A DNA stretch of 64,000 nt. Source: Hymenochaete sp. R1. Its lineage: Eukaryota; Basidiomycota; Agaricomycetes; Hymenochaetales; Hymenochaetaceae. Below are positions 23,611-36,395 of the stretch, one piece after another (positions within the stretch are counted from its first letter, which is position 1; each line of letters begins with the position of its first letter). The notes beneath the pieces were generated by a model that was not told where the DNA came from, did no database searches, and saw only the letters and a program-made list of their open reading frames with translations. Position numbers and translations under genes: made by a program. The stretch is from assembly GCA_019400425.1 (NCBI GenBank), contig JAFREE010000069.1, positions 59,524-123,523 of the forward strand, written 5' to 3'.

Positions 23611-26600
23611 CCAGGTCAGCATTCCTACTTCCTATTTTCATTCCGATCCCTTAGCCGGAGCCAGAGGGCCAGGAGGGCCGAGATCCAAGAGAAAGTCTGA
23701 GACACCGAGATCGATCTAGTCAACGCAACGCCTGTCTCCGCGACTTCACCTCATTCGGGACGTCGTGCACTGAATACATCTAATTCAATTGACATAAGGA
23801 AGGGAAGGCGGCGTGACCCCATCTTTATCTGACAATAAAAAATTCAATCATTATTACTATTTATTTGAATATTCAAGCTCGAGAGGAATGGAGAAGGGGA
23901 ATGGACTCACAGTTTGCCATTACTTCACTACTACTTCTCTTGGATCTCGGCTACGGCTCGCACGGCGCATACATCGCAGCATTCGTCATCACCAACTTTT
24001 GCCGGGATGCCACTAACGACTAACTAGCATGCATATTATTTTCTCTTGGGCGCCTACTTGTGACGGGCCACTCGGAACAGGCAACATGAAAGGTGGAGGA
24101 AGGCGCCTCTGAGTCACCGAGATTTTAGATTCGTCTCTTTGACTCGTGCGAGAGTTCCGGAGTGCGAAATGTTAGGGACGAGGAGAGGCAGAGGGATCGT
24201 GCTTTGCACTGTGCTGATCCTGTTGCCGAAGCTGTGCCACACAGTTCTGTCAGTTCGTTCCTTGGCCTTGTCAGCCCGCAGGCGCAGGCGCTGCGTTTCA
24301 TCGTCAAGTCGTCTCCTGCTCACCGAAACGTCGGCCAGCAGCAAATTGCTCAGGCTAACCCGTGTCCAGAGACATCTAGATGCAGAACTTCCCGCCCTTT
24401 GGAAAACGCCGATGCAAAAGGACATATTGCGAGTTATTCATGCAGGGAAAAGGCGAAAGACCAATCATCTCTGGAAGCCTGGTATCTCTAAACGAACAAG
24501 CTTCCCGGTCCCCTTGACTTGATCATGCGCAAACCCAAACGAAACGCAATCTAAACGAGTAGAGAAAAAAAGAAAAGGATTTTCGGATCGGACAGTTTGA
24601 TAACGGATGAGATCCCGCCGAGCAAGCCGCCACGGTCACAAACTGGCACAGAGAAAAGATAGCAAAAAGGCTCGGTAACGCGCGCAACGCCGACGCTAAA
24701 GCTGGCGGTATCTTCGGTGCTCCGGCGAGCCAATCTGTCTCCTTGAAGAAGGGAAAAGGAGAAAAGGAACGCATCGAGCGCGGATTCAAGTTAGCCGCAA
24801 GCGAGAGGTGCAACGAACAACAAGTCCAGCGAGCGAGTAAGATCGCGGAAAAACGCAGGGGAGGAAAGGAGGTGTGGAAAGCTAAAAGGCCTAAAGAGGG
24901 CATAGCTCCGGGGAGAGCCGTCGCTGGCGCTGTTCGGTGGCCAACGCCAACACCGCCCGTACCGACAAATGGGATGGGTTGGGAGAGCTCCATGCATATG
25001 TATTGCGCTCAGGGAGTCAGGGCGCGCAGTCGGGGTGGGATGGATACGTCTGTGCGTCGGTGGCGGACGTGCAAGGTCATCGGTCGTGTTCCTCCTTCTT
25101 TCGACCTTCCCCATCATAACCACTAGCAAACACATTTTAGGTTGTCCTCTCTCGGCCTCTAGGCGTCGAGAGAGTCAAGAAAGGCCACAGACCGATGACG
25201 AAGGAAGCTTACAAAGGCCAGCTGCGCTAGTAGTGGGACTACCCTAGTCGCCCAAAGAAAGAAAGAAAAATCGTACGGTTGAGATGGCTTGGATCCAGTG
25301 GGAAGTTTGAGTGAGTCATGGTGACGCAGGCTTCGCGACCAAGCTTTCCTTTTTTGTCATTTTCCCTTTTATTAGACCTTTTCTCTCTTTCTGTCGCGTT
25401 GTCGGCTAAATGGAGCCGAATGACAAGAAACTGGTCCCGGTTCGGCCTCTTTGGCCGGTCAAAGGGACTCGGTAAGTTTGAGCAATCATCCCTGCAGGAG
25501 AACCTTTCTCGGTGCGTGCGTTCATGTCCTTTTGTCGGTGTTCTCGTAAAAAAAAAGGTAGAAGTGATCGCCAACCCTCCTTCATCTACCTGCCAGAAAG
25601 GTCCATTCTAATTTTATCCGTCGCACCAGCAACAAGGGCGCCCAAATCAAGCAAAAATGAGTGGTCTGCGAGGGCCAAAACGCCACACTACGGATCCGTT
25701 GCGCTCAGAAGAGCTATTGGGCGTCAACGCATATGAACGTCCAATCCAATCCAATCTTGATGAGTGCGCCTCTTCTTGCTTTTTTGCTCCCGCTGGTTTC
25801 CTTCGCTTATCATTTCCAACATCATCCTTCCAACGACGCCCCCACAGCCACGCCCTCTGCCAGGAGAAAAAAAAATCAAATTCGAGATGCCGCAATACAT
25901 TCGAGGGACTTATATTGTTTACGACCCCGCTGTCGAATAAATTGCTGGAGGACGAGCGCGCTCGCAACTTGCCGGATGCGAAGCACATTGAACCCGCTTT
26001 CGGTCGTCTTCTTCATACCCTAAGTGGCCACATGTCGAGCTTACGACCGTCTTTCGTATTCTTTCGTATTCAATACCAGTATTCATGGGATCCATCGACC
26101 AGCAGACTGGGTTCGTAGCTGAGCTTGGCATATTGCTGATTGACCAGGCAAGGGCCTTATGGTATTGGCTAATGTAACCGCTCTTTCTTGTGGGTACGTG
26201 TCTGCTTCTCGCCGAATGCAAGATGTTGATGCAGAAGCGCCCTCTGAAGGTACCCAAAAGCTTCACTTGCTCCGCCGATGCCTTACAAAAAGTCTCTCCA
26301 GTATTGTTCACGAGATGTCAAAGGTTCTTCTCGTCTTCAATTGAAATTGATTTACCCCTTGTCCCTACCAACGAAGTCGTTGTGTACCCGCGATGTCTCG
26401 AGGTCGAACACCTGTTCGGTCTTTGCCTACCGATACCGACATCCCGTCCCGCCGCGACGCCCATTGCGATCGACTGACTTACCAAGGTGGCGCAGAGGTC
26501 GGGTTGGCACCAACCGAAACCCGTCTGCAGGCCGTATTCGGTCTCTCACCGATCAAAAAAGGCACTGTAGGGACGAAGATCATACCAATCACCAGTCAAA

Positions 26601-29600
26601 ATCATTCTGAAGTCCAGACTCTTTGGGCGAGGCTGGAAGCGGGAGGCGGCCTGGCTTTCAACCAGTCCCGTTTCACCTCCTAAGCCACTTCACTTTCCAA
26701 TTGGATAGGTAAAGGTACGAAAGCTAAATTATGATATCAGTCTACGAAAGAAAATGGAAGAGCAGAATCCCATACTAACTGCGCCACATGCAGGTTGTGT
26801 GAAGTCTTGTAGAGAAACTTTGATTCCTCTCTCTGCGCGATACGTGACGCATATCCGACTCTCGCCCGCATTTCTTCTGGATCGCCAATGACTGGAGCTG
26901 GAAATTAAAATTTCTAAGAAAACGAGGACACCAGCCACCAAGCTGGGTGCGATACGAGTGAGCGCACGAAAGGAAGTCCAACAGAACGTCCTTCAGCCAC
27001 GCATTCACACTCAAATTTCCCAAACTGATCAAAAACCCTGCGCCTTGCTCACTTACTCAAGTATAGTTATATTCAGCCTTACGAGATTCTGATCATGATC
27101 GAGGAGAACTTTAAGTCTCGGCCCAACCTTACATATCCCGGCTTCTAACCCTGTTGTTGGGAAGGATGGGCGTGGTTCGGGGGAGGACGTAAACCCGCAT
27201 CGCATATCATCACAACCAAGTCCCCCCTCCCGCTAACTGTGTGTCCTTCCCATTCTCATCAGGACCCTCTAACTCTGACTTCTCGTTTTGTCTAAAGAAG
27301 GTCGGGTGCTGGTAACCCCAATCAACGTCGCCAGCCCCCCTATAACTGTGATACAATGATTACTTCCGTAACGGTCTTTGGCATGAACCATACAGGCGAT
27401 GGGGAGTGGGTATGCAGCGTTGGGGGCAATCATTGACGGACGGCGACTGCTTATCATTCCTCAATATCAACGTGAGTAACGTATTCATTTACTCTTGATG
27501 CTGTAATTAAACAAAGGGACTAAAGGGAAAAGGGTTTGAATACGATGCTGGAGCGACTGTGCCAGAACTCGGGGATCTCCTGTTCGCGCGTGTTCTCAAT
27601 TCAGTCCTCTTTTGCATATACTTTGATTCAAATTTTCTGGTGGGTGGGATCGGTGGTTCTCCCGCTCAATTGAGAATGGGCTAGGTTGTGATGAGAGATG
27701 AGATTTAGGTGCTCGATGCTGCGCGCCGCCGTCTCTATGTTGATGGCGATGGAGCGGGTACGTATACCCCTCTCACACCTCGCCATCAACGCACTGTATG
27801 AGAAGCTTTCCGTCTTCCCTTTACCCGACTACGAATCCAGGAATGCAAGCTCCCAACAGCTTATCCAGTCTCCCACTGTCAAGTACGCAAGGAGATGTGC
27901 TTATTTTGGCGTACCCGTTGACGTATGAAGAAGGCGTTTCATTAATTTCTCTACGCTCGCGTGTGCCCCATACAGGATATGAAACCCACAAAGGTCAAAG
28001 AAGCACAGAATGTCCGCCCAAGAAATCAGGGACCGAGTTCTCAGACTCTCGTCGAACACCCCCTCAAACGCGCAGACCCTTGCGGGGTTTACGACAAGCC
28101 GTAAGCTGAGGCCCAGCAGAATTCCGTAGTCTTGGATGTCGGGTTAGCTAATTCTTACTTCTAGCCATTATCCAGTGCAAAAGAAGACCCTTGACATTCG
28201 TTCTAGCGCTCACGTGCATGTTCTCGTTTCCCACTGGCATAGGCCCTCTCAGGCTGCTTTCAATTCGGAAAATGCCCGACCCGAAGGAAGATATCACTCA
28301 GCAGCCAAGTGCGTGAGTCACGCACTCATGCGCTAGGTTACGGTCATCAGAGGTTACGTGGTCCGAAGTGGGTCTCGGATTCGGACTTCTGAGCGACGGT
28401 CTATGAATTGAAACAGCGTTCGAGCCAGAGTTCTGAAAGAACAGAAAGCTGTCTCGGGTTGTCACGAGGGATTACACATTCCCGATCGCAAAAACCCGCA
28501 GTAACTCAACTTGACTGGAAGCGTTAATATTTACTCTGACCTAATCACTACAAGCTCTAGGTACTCCGCTTGTGGAATAGGATCCTCCGTAGGGTACGTT
28601 GGGCTGATTTCACCTGTGGCGCGAGAATCGATTGACGCACCAATTAGTGCTCTAAGCTCAAAAGAGCAAGGAAATGATAACCAATACCATGGAAGACAAG
28701 CACAAAGTCCGTTCTGTGAAACAAGGGCTGTGAGTGACCGCTATGGCTCGACTCGCACTCGCACTAGTACTCCTCAGTTCGGAAAAAGTCGATTCAGAAC
28801 TGTCTCATATCTCCGATGCTGTCACCCGAATTGCGCGGGATCGTTTGCGCCCAGACCTTGACCAAGAGGAAAGGGCTAGATTTATTTGAAGACTCGGGTG
28901 AGACCAGACCAGACTCGACCGATCGTTCACAGGTTATTATAATTGTAAGATTTTGGTATTGACTACTGTCACGTCGAAACTCGCAAAATTAATCAATTAA
29001 ATGTCGACTGCAGAATGAACCTCAGGTTGAAATCCGTTGACGTCGGTACTTAAAATACGGATAAAGCATTCGAATTTTGACTAGGCTGTCATTGGACCTC
29101 GTTTCTTTAATGTGCATCGTTAACGCCACGAACGTGAAGAAGGTAGAAACGTATTGTACATGCTTCTTCAAGGTACACCTATCCTTTAGGGAATTGATCC
29201 TCGAATAGGGAAAGTTTTTACAATGAGTCCAATATCGACATTTTCCGAATGCCGCTGGCGTGACGGGCGTTTATTGGACGTCCGCAGCCTGTAAAACATC
29301 AGCCCAGGCCATCATGCACCTTTCGAGACGAGTGCGTTCCGAAAGAGCGAGCTGCGCCGCCAACCGTGTTTGCTTCTGTGACAGTGGAATCGCCTGTTAT
29401 TCGGATTCGAATGTTCAAAGAAGAAAAGAGAAGCAATCAGCCAGACGGATAAACACATCGTACGTAGTGTGGAAAAGAGAGACCGCAGAAGGATGGATGG
29501 AGACAAAGATAGTGAGAAATGATGGCACTCGAAGTGCATTATAGATGTCCATGGTGCCAAATCGTGCATTGATTGATGCAGCTTTCGCTTTCACATCTAT

Positions 29601-29973
29601 TCTCGCCGCCAACTGACGTTTGCAGGAATCAGGTTCGAAATTCGGACCTGCGCTAGCACCGCCTCCGCACGTGGCCGAATCAGGTCAGGTCAGCATTCAA
29701 ACAAAAGCCAGGGATCGCTGACCCTTCGATCTGCCTCCGTATGTGTAGATTTGAACCATCTCTGTCCCCGAACGTCGATGCCATCAGACACTGGCGTCAG
29801 CTCAAGTCGTCCGGTACTGAAACGAACAATCGCCGGAAAGGGTCAACCCAATCAAGAAAACAAGACAGGGAGAACGCTTTGGGGAAAGAGCGTCACACTG
29901 TTCAATACATTTTCGTGCATGCCCTTCACGACCGAAGTCAAGCGAAAGTATATTTGATTGTCAACAATAATGG

Positions 29974-32900
29974 TCAACTTGCCGCGTACCGAGGCGGAAA
30001 GAGATGTACAAAAGAAGAAGGAAAGAAAAAAAGCGAAGTACTCACATCAATAAGAGCGCCAAGCTCCTGAATGGACAAGTCAGGATATGCCATCCGGCGG
30101 ATTCGTAGCTTACAAAGCTTTGCCACGATGTGTCCGATACGCTTGACCACTTCTATGACGGGGAGCCTCTCCCGCGAGGCATCTTCCGTTTTGTCACGCT
30201 CTACGCGTGCGGAGAAGAGGTGCTCGGACACCGGAGTTTGCTCAGCTTCACTGCCGGCATCTAAACTTTCTAGACGGCTGGTGAGAATTTGAGAATTGCG
30301 TCGTGTGGGGGAAGTGAGCAGCAGCATAGCATCGAGGAGGGTGCAAACGACGGGACGCGGGAAAGTGAGGAGTTAGGTTAGCGAGAGAAGAATAGCTAAG
30401 CGTGAGGGACAGTTACCGCGGATCACGGGGCTCGGACTCGGAGGTGGAATTCCAGTAGCCAATTTCTTCAGGCATGCACTTGAAGAAGGCTGATCCTGGA
30501 TCAGGACGAGCTCGCCTGGCACCATCGGTTGCGACGATGTCCTCGACGGCGGCGGTCGGCGTCGTCAACGATATGGGCCAGACTTCATTGTTGTTATAAT
30601 TTGCTTCCGATACATTGCTGTTATCCGAATCATCGTCTCCGTAGTCTCTCAGGAGGTCGTTCATAAGGCGCTCGTTCTTTTGCAGAAGAGAAGGCTTGAA
30701 TGATAATTTCGCCTGACCGACCGTATCAAGATTATGTCAGAGAGAGAAAAAAACCGAAAGTGATGTTGAATTCAAATGTACTGACCGAACCGTCATAACT
30801 AAGCGGCTCATCCAATTCACTGGCATTTCGTTCTGGCGTTCTTTTTTCTCTTCGAATACGACTGCGATCTTGCAGACTCGAAGTTGAAAGATCACCTTTC
30901 CTTCTAGTTCGCTTTCGTTTGTTTCCGAGACCTTCTTCGAGTTTAAGGTTGGTGGTGGGAACAGAGCAAGCAACGCGTGACAGTATAGTTTGCGAGGTTC
31001 CTGGTTCCCAGCGGGCTTGAAGGAAAATAAATAAATAAAATGTAAGTATTACGACATGTCCCTGAAGACAAAATAATGAATTCAAATGTGTGCACGGACG
31101 AAGAAATGTTGAAGAATGGAAAGGAAAGCGTGAAGTTCACAATGAGCGTGACACTGAATTCGAAGGGAAAATTGAGTACTGGAAAGGGAACGTTGACACG
31201 AACCTTTGGCCAAGTCTGAGGTACTTTCCGCGTCAGGTGTCGCCGTCAATTCTGTTTTAAATGCACAAGGCAACGGGGCGTTGCCTTGAGCCGCTTCTTC
31301 CTCTAGTGGGACGTTACAATTATAGTCGAAGCCCTCACCTCCCGAGTCAAGGAAAGAAGAAATGTCAAGAAGCGAAGTAATATCTTCATCAACGATCGTA
31401 GAGAGATCAAACTGGTATACTGATTCGTATCTTGCATCGTTGATTTTGACGTCTGGCTCTTGCAAATTATAGATTCGCGTCATAGACGTCGCATGCAACA
31501 CAATCAAAGTGCAAAGAGCCCAGAGATGGAAAGACAATCGGCCATCATCGTCTAGTAAAAACCATAGGGAGGTTTCCTTCTTTCCGTGCAGATGCCCCTA
31601 GAAACAGGACGCACATCAGTAAAGACAATGCTGCCTTGAGCAAAAAGCTACAACTGACGGACAGAAGAAGAAATAGTGACAAAGATATAAAAAAAAGGCA
31701 AGCCCATAGAAGAATCCATGAATACGAAACTCTACAAAATTTCGATTGCGTGGAACAAAATGTTCCTATCCCTCCTCACTGATAATAAAGTTTCTATGCC
31801 TTTGGAAAAAGACAACAAGTACAAGGTCCGGGTACCTTCTTCTCCGCCCATTGAGTTCTTATCAGCGTAACTTTGTCCGGATAAGCGACGACGCAAATGG
31901 TGCTTCAACGGGAAGCAAGTATTGGCAGACAATGAGTAGCTTCACCAGAGAACGTGACCCCTGGAAGTAAAGGTATCGGTCGGTGAATATGCAAACCAAA
32001 CCGAATTATACTTCTCACCGACCAGGAAACATGGTACCCGATGAGAACCGGGACAGGTAGTGAAACGGCACCTTTCGCAAAGGAAAGCATGAAACGTGAA
32101 AAATGAAAAATAATCTCGATGATGTAGATTCTAGGATTTTGCCTTTTCTACAAGTCTTTGTTCATGATGGAAGCAAGAGAAAGGGTAAAAAGATGGAAGC
32201 AAAAATCGAGAAAATGAGGAAAACGTCGACTCACGCGTCGAGGGTTCGTCCTACCTCTACTCCCATTCCACTTTCGGCGAGCCTCAGGGCCTGTGAGAGA
32301 TGGCAGCGGCTCTACACCCATTCCAAATTCATATCCGCAACCTTCGTCGGGGCCAAGTACCTCCGCCGGATACTGTAAAGTCCCATTTACGAGCTCACCG
32401 TCAGGGTGAAATACGAGCGCACTGTTTGCACAAGAGGCATCACTATCGTCCCATTTGGCACATACTTCCCGGAGGCGATTCAGAATGACATAGGCAGTAT
32501 GAATGTGAAAGTAATTTTTCTCCTCATCAGAGTCATTTTCGTTGCGACTTCGGGTTACGTCTTGGAACACGTCCCGGGCGCCTTCGAGTTCAGAGGGCGC
32601 CGCCCCATGCGCGGCCGACTGAGAGTTGTATTTGACATGACCCAGATTAAGCGCGTCGGCTTCCTCGCCATTTGACGTGGCAGTGGTCCGTTCATCAAAT
32701 TGTACAGACTCTTCCTCGGTGTCGCCGTCAAGACCGCGGATTAAAGAAGGGATGTCATTGCATAATTCGTCTATGTTCCAGGCTAGGATGTCGTTCTCGT
32801 TTCCATCAAGCACAAAACCATAACGAACAAGAAGCTGGGCATTCGTAAGGTGATCGCCGTAAGTGTTGAATACCTCGGTTAAAGGGGGGACAGAAGCGTT

Positions 32901-34355
32901 AGCCACCATCTCGCACGTTTCTTCCGATGAGTTCTTTGCTGATGGGATCCCGTTACTTGGCCCTTCACTTATTCGTACAGTAGAAGTCGCGCTATCTTCT
33001 ACATCGTGCGGACATTCGAGATAAGAGCCACAGATTGGGCATACGTCATAGTCACTCTAACACCAAGACCGAGCGACAGGTTTGTCGGTGTCAGTCAGTT
33101 ATAGATGAATGGAATGTCAGGAAGCAATGGATGTTGAGCGCTCAATGACTCACCTCGAGGTGCACAGTGTTCTCGGAACAGTGGTTAAAGCTACAATACA
33201 AATACAATCAGCAATACAACCCCAAATATGATAATTTGTAGAGTGGATCATCGGCGGAAACAATTCTTTTCCCATGTATTGTAAGTGGATGGTATGCCGT
33301 CCAAATAACACCGAGTACTTTGAATAACTTGGCCACGAAGGTGCAGATGAAGGAATATGCTACCCTCGGTGTCACGTCGTGAAGATGACTTACGCATCAG
33401 CGATGGGAACCATGGATAGACCATGATATGCGTCGACCACGAAAGCACGGGAAGACACAAGAGCATATGCCCTGTAGAAACCCTCCAGGGTTGAACGGCC
33501 ATGTAAACCCCGGTAGGACAGCACATGTAATGCCACGTCTTCGTAATATTGGGTGATATCCTGAATGGTGAATCAGTCCCTACGCACAGATATAGAAGCG
33601 TGTTTTTACAAGGGAATGATCCAAATCGAGTAAGTTTCAGACTCACAGTCAAAGTGTTTTGATGACTGTACTTCTTGACCTTCTCCCTGTCTAGTTTCAT
33701 TTTCTTTTCGACCATAGTGCCTCTAGTCCAAATAAGAGCCTGCCGCTCGTCCTCGTTTGCTTCATTCCAGAGTAGTGCGATCTTGACATCCTGCGGGAAC
33801 GACTGAAGGTATCCGTACCATGGAGATTCCACCCCGCTCAAGCTACAGTGCAATAGGACGACGTTCAGGATCGTTGTGATGTCAGCGATGGAAGGCCGCA
33901 TTATACGAAACGTATTTGACAAAAGGAGACCTCCCCAACGTCAACCCAGCCGAGATCATGAAGGAGCGACGCACATTTCGCCGTACACACACAATGCCAA
34001 CCCTAACTGCGCTTCTGGTCCATGGATCACTGGTTCCACATGCTCGCTCAGAGAGCTGCTCCGAATGGACAAGATAGCCGACTTCGGAATATGTGCAACT
34101 GAGTTACACAGATGTTAGAAGCCGTATAAAGTTACCCATTAAGACGGTCAACACATTGATTTGTCGTGAAAATGGGCATGACATACGTGATGTGCCATTT
34201 TCGACAAAAGTCTTGCCAGTAAACACGCCTAACGAGCCGTCGTCGTTGCGGCTGAGAGTAATGTTAGGGTCTATTGCAATTCCTTTCGCTTCGCACCACC
34301 GCAACAGTGTTACAGTGACTTGATGAGGCGTAGAGTCGGAATTTTCAGACAGCAT
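29974..34355 (-). CDS. SET-domain protein lysine methyltransferase (Rubisco LSMT / SETD6-like)
   Basis: Likely transfers methyl groups from S-adenosylmethionine to lysines of ribosomal or other proteins (fungal Rkm-type family; the substrate is inferred). Exons: 34187-34355, 33975-34098, 33647-33842, 33394-33560, 33154-33190, 32235-33056, 31204-31597, 30786-31015, 30417-30712 and 29974-30277; about 912 aa. The N-terminus has LLRWCEAKGIAIDP. The SET core shows YALVSSRAF, ADAFNHC and EVFNTYGDHLTNAQLL. Between these lies a CPICG...CPHD insert (about 232-249) that could bind a metal. The C-terminal LSMT-like region includes DDDGRLSFHLWALCTL and ends near LSIQELGALID. A long insert in that region carries a basic KRKRTRRK stretch. 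Junctions after 32235 are less certain: that intron would be 637 nt, the junction at 30277/30417 was chosen only by phase, and the stop could lie in a further exon. Confidence 0.82.
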
Positions 34356-34793
34356 TGACAGTCATGTCGACAGTCTGGAATCTGGATGGAGGTTTGGATC
34401 AGGGAGCCAAGACGAGACGCGCTGTGCGCCGAACCCGCGAGCGTGCGTGACGCCTTCACTTCAAATATTAATGAATTGGATAGCTTTGCCATTACTGGTA
34501 GTGCCAGTACTATTATTACGCGCATTTTTTAAGTCCACTCCTTGTAGTACGAAAGCTCAACGGGAAAAAAAAAACTTTTGCAAAAAGTATCCACCTGGAT
34601 GGTCATGACGGTCTCCCCGGACCAGTCCTGACAGAGAATGGGATGCCACATATGCAAAGCGTTCTTATAACATGCAGTCGCAATTACACCTCGTTCCAAT
34701 TGACAGCAGGTCGACCAGGAAGGCATGTTTACCCGAAGAGCACTTGTATTGTCATACTGGGCAATATGAAGAAGCATACTCGTAACGATACAA
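34356..34793. other. Intergenic region, SET gene promoter
   Basis: Lies between the start of the SET gene and the stop of SHR3, both on the minus strand. No gene is seen. Confidence 0.5.
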
Positions 34794-35912
34794 TTACTGA
34801 CTTTTCTTCGTCTCCTTTCCGTCGGCCGCAGTACCCGTTGTCTTGTCTTCCAATTTTGCCAACTCTGTTGCCTCCATACGCCTGACATACTCTTCGCCCG
34901 CCTAGCAAACGGAATAAAGGAAGAAAATTGTCAGCGCTCCTTGGCTCGAAAGCGGAACAAGGACCACAAGATGGGCATCGTAAGGTATGTACTCCGCGGA
35001 CGTAGAAAATCGATCAACGGCATAGTCCTAAGAAGAAATCGATTTGCCACGAAGTACTCCGAAGCATGATGTGACATTCTCGGAATTGAAAATTTTTTGA
35101 AAGAAAAGAAAGGAATGCGAAAAAAATGAAGATGGCGAATTCACTTGCCTGGAGACAAAGCACACCACCCAATAGGCACATAATGATAGTATTTCCAGCT
35201 GCGAGGACCCGCATAGCCTCAACACGGTCTCCGCGTGTGTCGACGTCAAGTGGGTCGACTATCGTACGGAGTGCTGGGATAGAGACTGAAAGATAAGTCC
35301 CGACGGCAAAGATGTACGCCACTGTGAGACAGGAATTCGAGAAGTCGAAGTTAGCTTTTCCAAGATAGAATGAATAGAGTACATGGGAATCGCGGCCAGG
35401 AACATCACAAAGAAGCGGATGGAGAGTGAGAAGGCGGGTAAAGTACGAACCTAGAGAGCTACCATCGAAAAACATGGCCGTGTCATCCCAGCGATGAAGC
35501 TTCGCAATCAAACTGAGCAACCCAATTCCGACCATTGAATGCAAAAGCACCTAAGACATGACACACATTGTTCAGTTCTTAGTCGACTTCACTTTTGATT
35601 CGTTGGCGCACGTACTCGGATGACCTGGGGCGCATTGAAGAAAGTCGTGTAGAAGAAAAAGCCGTCCTCGATGGCCTGCTCATCCAGACGACCAAAGAGC
35701 AGCTTATGATCGACCGTAAAGCATACAAACAATACACCTGTGAGACGAGACAAATTTCAGTGTTGTCCTCGAATATTTTTGGACCGCAATTTCTGGTTGG
35801 AATAGGACTAATTACAACAAACGCTTCGCTTCTGTTGCAATCATCCAGAGTTCTTGCACTCACCAAACGAAAAGCACACGCTCGCTAAGACAGCAGCCTG
35901 CCTGAACCCCAT
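34794..35912 (-). CDS. SHR3: Shr3 amino-acid permease chaperone
   Basis: ER membrane chaperone that helps amino-acid permeases fold and enter COPII vesicles. Exons 35864-35912, 35616-35737, 35451-35550, 35149-35321 and 34794-34901; 183 aa. It starts MGFRQAAVLASVCFSFG and has FFNAPQVIRVLLHSMVGIGLL, SLIAKLHR, FDGSSL and RVLAAGNTI, the conserved Shr3 blocks, with four hydrophobic segments and a short Lys/Glu-rich cytosolic tail after AGEEYVRRME. The last intron (34902-35148, 247 nt) uses a CAG|GCAAGT donor, the consensus of the GC-AG intron class. Splicing there joins VLCLQ to AGEEYVRR as the family expects, and no GT donor gives that join. The start is shared in a divergent promoter with the first nitronate monooxygenase gene. 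Confidence 0.92.
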
Positions 35913-36395
35913 TTTTTAAAGATGAGCCTAGGGACCTGAAAAATACCGATGATTTGTTTCGAGAGGCAGCTCGACGCCGCGGTGCTGGTGGCGGGAGAAG
36001 GCAGACGATGGGAGTTACATGTTGACGACTCACAGAGTTGATATCTGCTCGCGAGCGGAGGGATGCAGGGACGCGACTGTGCCTGCGCCCTTTTCACTCT
36101 TTCTTTGCCGTTCACGTTCGCATTCACCATAGGCTCTTCATGCTGCAAAGTCTTCTCCATAATCATCTAAGATATTCAGCACGACGTCGGCGTCTTCGGC
36201 GAAGTTCAGGTTATTATAAGCTGTGCGGTCTCTTCGGAACAGTCAATTCGGATGTTAGTAGCTAGATTGCGTATATGTGGCTCAAGTTCGACGCTTGTCT
36301 TGCTCAGCAGAGTCACTAGTAACTTTAAATAGTCAAGGATAAGCATACTGCGGGACACAGTATCAGAAAAACTAAGACGAGGCGAGCTAAACGCA
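35913..36395. promoter_or_regulatory. Divergent promoter, SHR3 / nitronate monooxygenase 1
   Basis: A 483-nt non-coding spacer separates the two divergent start codons. It must hold both promoters. No individual site can be named with confidence. Confidence 0.5.

Larger units (their letters stand above)
20419..29973. other. 9.5-kb stretch without a convincing gene
   Basis: The first part (about 20700-21900) is the upstream side of the Ecl1-like gene. Its plus strand is dominated by C/T tracts, so its open frames are low-complexity artefacts. Microsatellites lie at about 20590 (GA), 21082 (CTAC) and 23584 (GACTGGCT). Two patches look faintly coding (26393-26683 and 27350-28110), but neither shows a recognisable domain. 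No tRNA or rRNA was found by eye. Confidence 0.45.

Noticed and set aside
26393..26683. 96-codon plus-strand frame with ordinary codon use
   Set aside because: No recognisable family, no introns to test and no flanking support; kept only as a weak candidate.
27350..28110. Several short coding-like frames (for example MGSGYAALGAIIDGRR and LYVDGDGAGTYTPLTP)
   Set aside because: Frames conflict and no splice model joins them without stops.
33248..33922. Continuous 224-codon minus-strand frame in the SET gene
   Set aside because: It reads through two introns and leaves the conserved frame; the spliced model restores SET motifs.
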